64,000 bases of DNA from positions 124,001 through 188,000 of the forward strand of contig NZ_NFMB01000009.1 of NCBI RefSeq assembly GCF_002161215.1, given 5' to 3'. Below, piece after piece: positions 59,177 through 64,000 of the stretch; position 1 is the first letter of the stretch; every line of letters begins with the position of its first letter. Source of the DNA: Flavonifractor sp. An10. GTDB taxonomy: Bacteria; Bacillota; Clostridia; Oscillospirales; Oscillospiraceae. The position numbers and the translations under genes were made by a program. Below the pieces are notes generated by a model. The model was given only the letters and a program-made list of their open reading frames with translations. It did no database searches and had not been told where the DNA came from.

Positions 59177-60055
59177 TTACACCGCCCCCTTTTCTGTCTG
59201 CCCACGGCCCAGCCTGGCCAGGATGGCGTCCCTGGCCTGCTCGGTGGTGTATACCGAGGCGTCGATGTCCACGCCCATGGCCCGCAGCCGGTGGAACACC
59301 CGCGTCATGGCGGGCACGCCCAGGCCCATGGCCTCCAGCTCGTCCCCGTGGGCAAACACCTCCCGGGGCGCGCCGGAGAAGGGAATGCGGCCGTCGTTGA
59401 CCACCACGATGCGGTCTACCGTCCGGGCCATCTCCTCCATGGAGTGGGAGACGATGATGATGGTGGCGTTCTTGGCCTGGTGGTAGTCCCGGATGTTGCC
59501 CAGAATCTCCTCCACGCCCACGGGATCCAGCCCGGCGGTGGGCTCGTCCAGAATGAGCACCGACGGCTCCATGGCGATGACGCCGGCGATGGCCACCCGG
59601 CGCTTCTGGCCGCCGGAGAGCTCAAAGGGGGACTTGTCCAGCAGTTCCTCCCTCAGGCCCACGAACTGGGCAGCCTCCCGCACCCGGCGGTCGATCTCCT
59701 TCTCGTCCAGGCCCATGTTTTTGGGGCCGAAGGCGATGTCCTTGTAGATGGTCTCCTCAAAGAGCTGGTACTCCGGGTACTGAAACACCAGGCCCACGTG
59801 GAAGCGGGTCTCACGGGTGCGCTCCTTGCTCTCCCAGATGTCCTGCCCCTCGTAGAGCACCCGGCCGGAGGTGGGTTTGAGCAGGCCGTTCAGGTGCTGG
59901 ATCAGGGTGGATTTGCCCGAGCCGGTGTGGCCGATGATGCCCAGGTATTCCCCCCGGTAGGCGGTGAAGTCCACGTCCACCAGAGCGCCGTGCTCAAACG
60001 GGGTGCCGGCGGAGTAGATATGGCTCAGGTGTTCCGTCTGAATGATGGGTTCCAA
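59177..60055 (-). CDS. ecfA2: ECF transporter ATPase EcfA2
   Basis: 292 residues. Walker A GHTGSGKST, Q-loop VFQYPEYQLFEETIYKDIAFGPKNMG, signature LSGGQKRRVAIAG, Walker B VLILDEPTAGLDP, switch His in VSHSMEE. YSAGTPFEHGALVDVDF is typical of EcfA2. TTG start at 60055 with AAGGAATGAAG upstream. It lies 76 bases after ecfA1. Confidence 0.94.
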   Translation of the reverse strand: MEPIIQTEHLSHIYSAGTPFEHGALVDVDFTAYRGEYLGIIGHTGSGKSTLIQHLNGLLKPTSGRVLYEGQDIWESKERTRETRFHVGLVFQYPEYQLFEETIYKDIAFGPKNMGLDEKEIDRRVREAAQFVGLREELLDKSPFELSGGQKRRVAIAGVIAMEPSVLILDEPTAGLDPVGVEEILGNIRDYHQAKNATIIIVSHSMEEMARTVDRIVVVNDGRIPFSGAPREVFAHGDELEAMGLGVPAMTRVFHRLRAMGVDIDASVYTTEQARDAILARLGRGQTEKGAV

Positions 60056-60131
60056 CTGACTTCATTCCTTTATCAATAGTGGTGCATCCCCGTGAAACCG
60101 GGTGACGCCCGGTAAGCGGAGCGCGATTTTC

Positions 60132-60983
60132 TCACGCCCGCGTCAATACGTCATACAGAGCCTGGGCGCACTCCTCGTCGCTGAGGGCGTCCAGGGGCAC
60201 GTCCACCCCGGCCTGGCGCAGCTGCCACAGCAGCTCGGTGGTCTCAGGGACGGTGAGGCCCACAGATTTCAGCGCATCCACCTGCTGGAAGACCTCCTTG
60301 GGGGCGCCGTCGGCCACCACCCGGCCCTTGGCCATGACCACCAGCCGGTCGGCCTGGGCGGCCTCGTCCATGTGGTGGGTGATGAGCACCACCGTGACGC
60401 CGGACGTGCGGTTGAGGGTTTTTATGGTTCTCATGACCTCCGCCCGGCCGGTGGGATCCAGCATGGCGGTGGGTTCGTCCAGCACGATGCACCGGGGCGC
60501 CATGGCCAGCACGCCGGCGATGGCCACCCGCTGCTTCTGCCCGCCGGAGAGCAGATGGGGGGCGTGCTCCCGGTACTCGTACATGCCCACGGTCTTGAGG
60601 GCGTCATCCACCCGGCGGCGGATCTCCTCCGGGGGCACCCCCAGGTTCTCCGGGGCGAAGGCCACATCCTCCTCCACCACGTTGGCCACGATCTGGTTGT
60701 CCGGGTTCTGAAATACCATGCCCACGGTGCGGCGGATATCCAGAAGCCGCTCCTCGTCCGCGGTGTCGATGCCGTCCACGTACACCTTGCCGCCGGAGGG
60801 CAGCAGGATGGCGTTCAGGTGCTTGGCCAGGGTGGACTTGCCGGAGCCGTTGTGGCCCAGCACGGCCACGAAGGAGCCGGCCTCAATGTCCAGGCTCACC
60901 CCGTCCAGCACCAGGGGGTTGACCTCCCCTGCCTCGGCATAGGTGAAGCGGAGGTTCTCGGTTTTGATGATGGTGTCGTTCAT
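60132..60983 (-). CDS. ecfA1: ECF transporter ATPase EcfA1
   Basis: 283 residues. Walker [11 protein letters not shown]-loop [26 protein letters not shown], signature [13 protein letters not shown], Walker [14 protein letters not shown], switch His in [14 protein letters not shown] distinguishes EcfA1 from EcfA2. ATG at 60983. The upstream neighbour is an rRNA-methyltransferase-like gene 11 bases away rather than rplQ. Confidence 0.94.
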   Translation of the reverse strand: MNDTIIKTENLRFTYAEAGEVNPLVLDGVSLDIEAGSFVAVLGHNGSGKSTLAKHLNAILLPSGGKVYVDGIDTADEERLLDIRRTVGMVFQNPDNQIVANVVEEDVAFAPENLGVPPEEIRRRVDDALKTVGMYEYREHAPHLLSGGQKQRVAIAGVLAMAPRCIVLDEPTAMLDPTGRAEVMRTIKTLNRTSGVTVVLITHHMDEAAQADRLVVMAKGRVVADGAPKEVFQQVDALKSVGLTVPETTELLWQLRQAGVDVPLDALSDEECAQALYDVLTRA

Positions 60984-60994
60984 GCGTCTCCCTC

Positions 60995-61858
60995 TTATTC
61001 GGCAGTCCAGCGGCCCGTGGCCCCGCAGGGCAGAGCCAGACCGGTGGCGGTGACGGGCAGGCCCAGCTCCTGGCTCTCGGTGCGGCCGCCGTATTTCCGG
61101 CTCACCAGGGTCTCCAGCAGATAGGTCAGCACCGACGGGGCCAGGCCCGTGGTGTAGGAGTTGATCAGGAAAAACAGGGGCTCGTCAGAGAGCACCCCGG
61201 TGACCAGTTCCACAAAGGGGAACAGGTTCTCCTCCAGCTTCCAGATCTCCCCGGAGGGGCCCCGTCCGTAGGAGGGGGGATCCATGATCACCGCGTCGTA
61301 CTTCCGCCCCCGGCGGATCTCCCGCTCCACAAACTTGGCGCAGTCGTCCACAATCCAGCGGATAGGGGCGTCGGACAGGCCGGAGGAGGCCGCGTTCTCC
61401 CGGGCCCAGGCCACCATGCCCTTGGCCGCGTCCACGTGGCACACCGAGGCCCCCGCCGCCGCGCAGGCCACCGAGGCCGCGCCGGTGTAGGCGAACAGGT
61501 TGAGTACGCTGACGGGCCGCCCGGCGGCGCGGATGCGCTCCATGGCGAAGTCCCAGTTGGCCGCCTGCTCGGGGAACACGCCGGTGTGCTTGAAGTTCAT
61601 GGGCTTGACGTTGAGCGTCAGCGGGCCGTAGCCCAGCGTCCACCGCTGGGGCAGTTCCTTCTTGACCCACTGGCCCCCGCCGGTGGAGGAGCGCTGATAC
61701 CGGGCGTCATACTTCCGCCAGCCGGGGTGCCTTCCCTCGGGCCGCCAGATGGCCTGAGGGTCGGGCCGCACCAGCAGGTAGTTTCCCCAGCGCTCCAGCC
61801 GCTCGCCATTGCCGCAGTCCAGCAGCTCATAGTCTCTCCAGTTATCGGAAATCCACAT
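60995..61858 (-). CDS. RlmI/RlmK-like SAM-dependent methyltransferase
   Basis: 287 residues. Rossmann SAM motif [20 protein letters not shown], acidic strand [18 protein letters not shown] and catalytic loop [15 protein letters not shown], typical of the C-terminal domains of RlmI/RlmK-type 23S rRNA methyltransferases; the PUA domain of RlmI is missing. ATG at 61858 preceded by promoter TTGACT-17-TATAAT. Probably first gene of the ecf-truA transcript. Target nucleotide not predictable. Confidence 0.85.
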   Translation of the reverse strand: MWISDNWRDYELLDCGNGERLERWGNYLLVRPDPQAIWRPEGRHPGWRKYDARYQRSSTGGGQWVKKELPQRWTLGYGPLTLNVKPMNFKHTGVFPEQAANWDFAMERIRAAGRPVSVLNLFAYTGAASVACAAAGASVCHVDAAKGMVAWARENAASSGLSDAPIRWIVDDCAKFVEREIRRGRKYDAVIMDPPSYGRGPSGEIWKLEENLFPFVELVTGVLSDEPLFFLINSYTTGLAPSVLTYLLETLVSRKYGGRTESQELGLPVTATGLALPCGATGRWTAE

Positions 61859-61898
61859 CTTGATCCCGTCCCATTGTCCAGTTTGTCATAATCATCCT

Positions 61899-61927
61899 AT
61901 TATATCACCTGTAGGGAAACCAGTCAA
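61899..61927 (-). promoter_or_regulatory. Sigma-A promoter of the methyltransferase-ecf-truA unit
   Basis: TTGACT (61927-61922), 17 bases, TATAAT (61904-61899) on the minus strand. Confidence 0.75.
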
Positions 61928-61985
61928 TGCAAAGAAGCCGGGAGGGCCATGGCCTGGCTTTCTGCCCGGAAAATCGGGCGGAAGG

Positions 61986-62014
61986 TGGATTTTTCCCCCG
62001 CCGTATGCTATACT
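61986..62014 (+). promoter_or_regulatory. Possible promoter of the small exported-protein genes
   Basis: TGGATT, 17 bases, TATACT, 65 bases before the ATG at 62079. Good -10, weak -35. Confidence 0.4.
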
Positions 62015-62078
62015 CTCCCTGACAGGAGGAGACGGCCGGGCGGGCGGCGGAGGCCGCGAAAAAGTTGGGGGATGCAGT

Positions 62079-62421
62079 ATGAAAAATGGCTTGCACAGGA
62101 GATGGCGGGCGGTACTCTGCATCGGCGTGCTGGTACTGGCCGCCGCTGTGGCGGCAGCTGTATTTCTGCCCACAAGGCCCATGGTAGAGCCCGCGGACAA
62201 CCCCAGCGTCGGCTTTGTCAGCGCCGACTTCGGGCGGGACGGGGAGACCTACAGCGCGGACATTCCCGGGAGCGAGCTGCCTCAACCTCTCCAGCCGGCC
62301 AGGCTATGACTCCGCCCAGTTTGGGGACCCCCATTATCAAATTGTCGGGCACGAGAAGCTGTATCAGGAGGTCTATGCCCTGCTGTCCGACGTGATCTCC
62401 GCCCATGCGATAAAGAGATGA
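62079..62421 (+). pseudogene. Small exported protein gene, apparently frameshifted
   Basis: From ATG 62079 a signal-anchor (HRRWRAVLCIGVLVLAAAVAAAVF) and DNPSVGFVSADFGRDGETYSADIPGSELP are read, ending at 62309 in QPLQPARL. The next frame continues naturally: SSRPGYDSAQFGDPHYQIVGHEKLYQEVYALLSDVISAHAIKR to a stop at 62421. The two parts together make a plausible protein of about 114 residues, so a one-base indel near 62280-62300 is likely, or a sequencing error. GGGG is the only upstream ribosome-binding hint. Confidence 0.5.
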
Positions 62422-62442
62422 GGAACGGAAGGGGGTATCCGG

Positions 62443-62748
62443 ATGAACAGGAGAAGAAAGCTGACCATCGCGGTTCTTGTTCTGGCGGCTGTCCTGGTGT
62501 TTTTCATTTGGCTGCCCCTGGTTCATTCCGCCCGTGATTATCGGGCCATGTCCATGACCGCGCAGTTGGAGTACAAAATCAAGGTGGAGCACGGCGTATA
62601 TTCCGACTCGCTATTTGAAAGCGTGGAGGTAATACGCCCGTGGTACAGCCGTGATCCGTCAGGCTGGATCTTTGTGGTCACCATGGCCCCGGACGGTGAG
62701 ACGCTGTATTACAGGTATGACGACGGTGAATTTGTCCTTCTTTCTTGA
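62443..62748 (+). CDS. Small signal-anchored protein of unknown function
   Basis: 101 residues. Basic start MNRRRK, one hydrophobic helix (about 7-27, LTIAVLVLAAVLVFFIWLPLV), then a small domain ending GWIFVVTMAPDGETLYYRYDDGEFVLLS. ATG at 62443 with GGAAGGGGG upstream, 21 bases after the frameshifted gene, which has a similar layout. I do not recognise a family. Confidence 0.65.
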   Translation: MNRRRKLTIAVLVLAAVLVFFIWLPLVHSARDYRAMSMTAQLEYKIKVEHGVYSDSLFESVEVIRPWYSRDPSGWIFVVTMAPDGETLYYRYDDGEFVLLS

Positions 62749-62765
62749 ACAGGACGCACTTTTTG

Positions 62766-62794
62766 TTGTACTGTGGCGTTAACTGTGATAAAAT
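62766..62794 (+). promoter_or_regulatory. Sigma-A promoter of the DivIVA-like gene
   Basis: TTGTAC, 17 bases, TAAAAT, 32 bases before the ATG. Confidence 0.6.
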
Positions 62795-62826
62795 AGCCGT
62801 GAATCTGTAGAAACGAGGGATCCGAA

Positions 62827-63570
62827 ATGGCCGACACAGAACTCCAATTCCGCACAGCCACCTTTGGCGGCTTTCAGAAGCAGGACGTACTGCTGTATAT
62901 TGAGACCATGACGCGGGAGCACCGGGAGAAGCTGGATGGGCTTCAGCGGAAGCTGGACGAGGCCGGAGAGGCGCAGTCTGCCCGGGAGGGGGAGCTGGCG
63001 GCCGCCCGGGAGCGGGAGGAGAAGCTGGGACAGGAACTCCAGGGCCTGCGGGAGGAGCTCTCCGCCGCCCGCAGGGAGGGCGAGGAGCGTCAGAAGGAGC
63101 TGGCCCGGCTGGAGACGGAGCTGGCGGAGCTGCGCCGGGAGAAAACCGCGGCGGAGGAGCTGCTGACCGAGACGGAGGCGCGCCTGACGGAGACCAAGGA
63201 GAAGCTGGCCCGGGCGGGTCAGGCGGCGGAGGCCTACGAGAAGATCAAGGATCGCACCGCCGGCATCGAGCTGGAGGCCCACTGCCGGGCCCAGGATGTC
63301 CAGGCAGAGGCGGAGGAGCGGGCAAAGCGGCTCCAGGCCGACGTGGAGCAGTGGCTGAGCCGGGTGCAGACCGGATACGGCAGGCTGCGGGAGGACGTCA
63401 ACGCCGCCATCGGACGGGCCAGGGCCGAGATGGATCAGGCGGGCGGCCTGCTGGAGGAGATCTCCCACACCCTGGGCAGCCAGGCGGAGCAGCTGAGCCG
63501 ACTGGCCGAGGGCTATTCGGCGGAGCTCAACCACCGGCCGCCGGATCCCCTGCCCCTGGACGATAACTGA
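62827..63570 (+). CDS. DivIVA-like coiled-coil protein
   Basis: 247 residues. N-terminal about 25 residues (ELQFRTATFGGFQKQDVLLYIETM) resemble the DivIVA/GpsB lipid-binding start with its GFQKQDV turn. A long charged coiled coil follows (about 30-140, rich in Glu/Arg/Ala), then a helical C-terminal region and a Pro-rich tail. ATG at 62827. Likely a cytoplasmic scaffold for cell division or pole organisation, by family; exact role unknown. Confidence 0.7.
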   Translation: MADTELQFRTATFGGFQKQDVLLYIETMTREHREKLDGLQRKLDEAGEAQSAREGELAAAREREEKLGQELQGLREELSAARREGEERQKELARLETELAELRREKTAAEELLTETEARLTETKEKLARAGQAAEAYEKIKDRTAGIELEAHCRAQDVQAEAEERAKRLQADVEQWLSRVQTGYGRLREDVNAAIGRARAEMDQAGGLLEEISHTLGSQAEQLSRLAEGYSAELNHRPPDPLPLDDN

Positions 63571-63581
63571 AATACAGAAAA

Positions 63582-63611
63582 ACCGGGCGGACGCGGCTGC
63601 GTCCGCCCGGT
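63582..63611. terminator. Bidirectional terminator
   Basis: 13-bp stem ACCGGGCGGACGC / GCGTCCGCCCGGT with a 4-base loop, in the convergent gap, preceded by AAAA and followed by CTGCTTG. Confidence 0.8.
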
Positions 63612-63643
63612 CTGCTTGTGCTGCGGCCGGAACCCCGGCCGGG

Positions 63644-64000
63644 CTACCCCCAGAAGCGCCAGTTCCGCCACGTGCGGAAGTCAATCAGGCCCTCCACGGT
63701 GAGGGAGGCCGTGCCGGACTCCGGCTCGTCCTCCAGCCCGGAGGGGAACAGGTAAAAGGAGAAGTCGTTTCCTGTCCGCCCCAGGGGCTGTATGTCCGCC
63801 AGCTCACCGGCCCAGCTCTGCCCGCCCACAGCGGTGGTGAGGGACAGGCCGTCGGCGGCCTCCACCCGGAAGCTGCTCAGGGAATCGTCGGCGCGCTCCT
63901 CATAGCAGCCGGACACCAGCCGCCCGCCCAGGCGGTTCAGGGCACCCTCCGCCTGGAAGGTGACCACCCAGCGGCCGTTAAGCTGTTCCAGCCCGGACAC
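63644..64000 (-). CDS. Hypothetical protein, C-terminal part only
   Basis: The reading frame stays open to the window edge; the C-terminal 118 or so residues are present. They form a lipocalin-like beta pattern (LNGRWVVTFQ, GRLVSGCYEE, SSFRVEAADGLSLTT, FSFYLFPSGLE) and end RTWRNWRFWG. No family is recognised. The true start lies outside the window. Confidence 0.55.
   Translation of the reverse strand: MSGLEQLNGRWVVTFQAEGALNRLGGRLVSGCYEERADDSLSSFRVEAADGLSLTTAVGGQSWAGELADIQPLGRTGNDFSFYLFPSGLEDEPESGTASLTVEGLIDFRTWRNWRFWG

Overview
The window is a GC-rich stretch of a low-phylum-GC-outlier Firmicute. The gene content (PrmC next to a YqhQ-type DUF1385 protein, recA-recX, rimO-pgsA, ecfA1-ecfA2-ecfT-truA, a YlmC/YmxH-type sporulation protein, AGGAGG-type ribosome binding sites, TTG starts) fits class Clostridia, most likely Oscillospiraceae of the Flavonifractor/Lawsonibacter/Intestinimonas kind. 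The lineage is an inference from gene order and composition, not from a marker search. No rRNA, tRNA, CRISPR array, prophage or transposase gene was recognised.

Layout. 1-2.5 kb: end of a BrnQ-type carrier, an HD-domain protein and an AIM24/TIGR00266 protein. 2.6-11.1 kb (minus strand): a complete glutamate-to-arginine operon argG-argH-argC-argJ-argB-argD-argF, with palindromic inserts in most of its junctions. 11.2-12.9 kb: an ECF sigma factor and its probable anti-sigma factor. 13-16.6 kb: DNA polymerase IV, then a padR-DUF2812-DUF2812 operon with a consensus promoter that carries its own operator. 16.7-20.3 kb: a lipoprotein with Asp-rich FG-GAP-like loops plus a two-component system. 20.4-27.4 kb: DUF1385, prmC, recA, recX, nitroreductase, rimO, pgsA, hexapeptide acyltransferase. 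27.7-31 kb: AEC transporter, YlmC-like protein, glmS. 31-34.6 kb: peptide-type ABC importer without ATPases. 34.9-37.8 kb: DUF1538 membrane protein with a double P-II-like protein, and a winged-helix protein. 37.9-44.5 kb: a cysteine/thiol catabolism locus. 44.8-52.1 kb: phosphatase, Pit transporter, cell-wall glycosyltransferases including a GT4-CsaB fusion, DUF4330, PAP2 phosphatase, PfkB kinase. 52.4-61.9 kb: ClpE-like ATPase, second PgsA-like enzyme, CvpA, DUF5711, truA, the ECF transporter core module and an rRNA-methyltransferase-like protein. 62-64 kb: small exported proteins, a DivIVA-like coiled-coil protein and a truncated gene.

Most interesting signals. (1) A sigma-54 regulon readable end to end: an activator gene (39389-41464) is flanked by two arrays of 9-bp GGTTAAATY-type repeats. 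Each array lies upstream of a near-consensus -24/-12 promoter, one driving a CyuA-type cysteine desulfidase leftward, the other driving PatB lyase, a DAACS symporter and a small glutaredoxin-like protein rightward. Both arrays have the same orientation relative to the promoter they would serve. (2) A set of non-coding inserts: three copies of a multi-hairpin element whose loops are conserved while the stems change with compensation, and two copies of a second element with similar ends. Three of these five inserts (and one further insert in argH) are flanked by long direct duplications (24-86 bp), usually of a whole terminator hairpin. They look like MITE-like mobile elements of an unusual insertion type.
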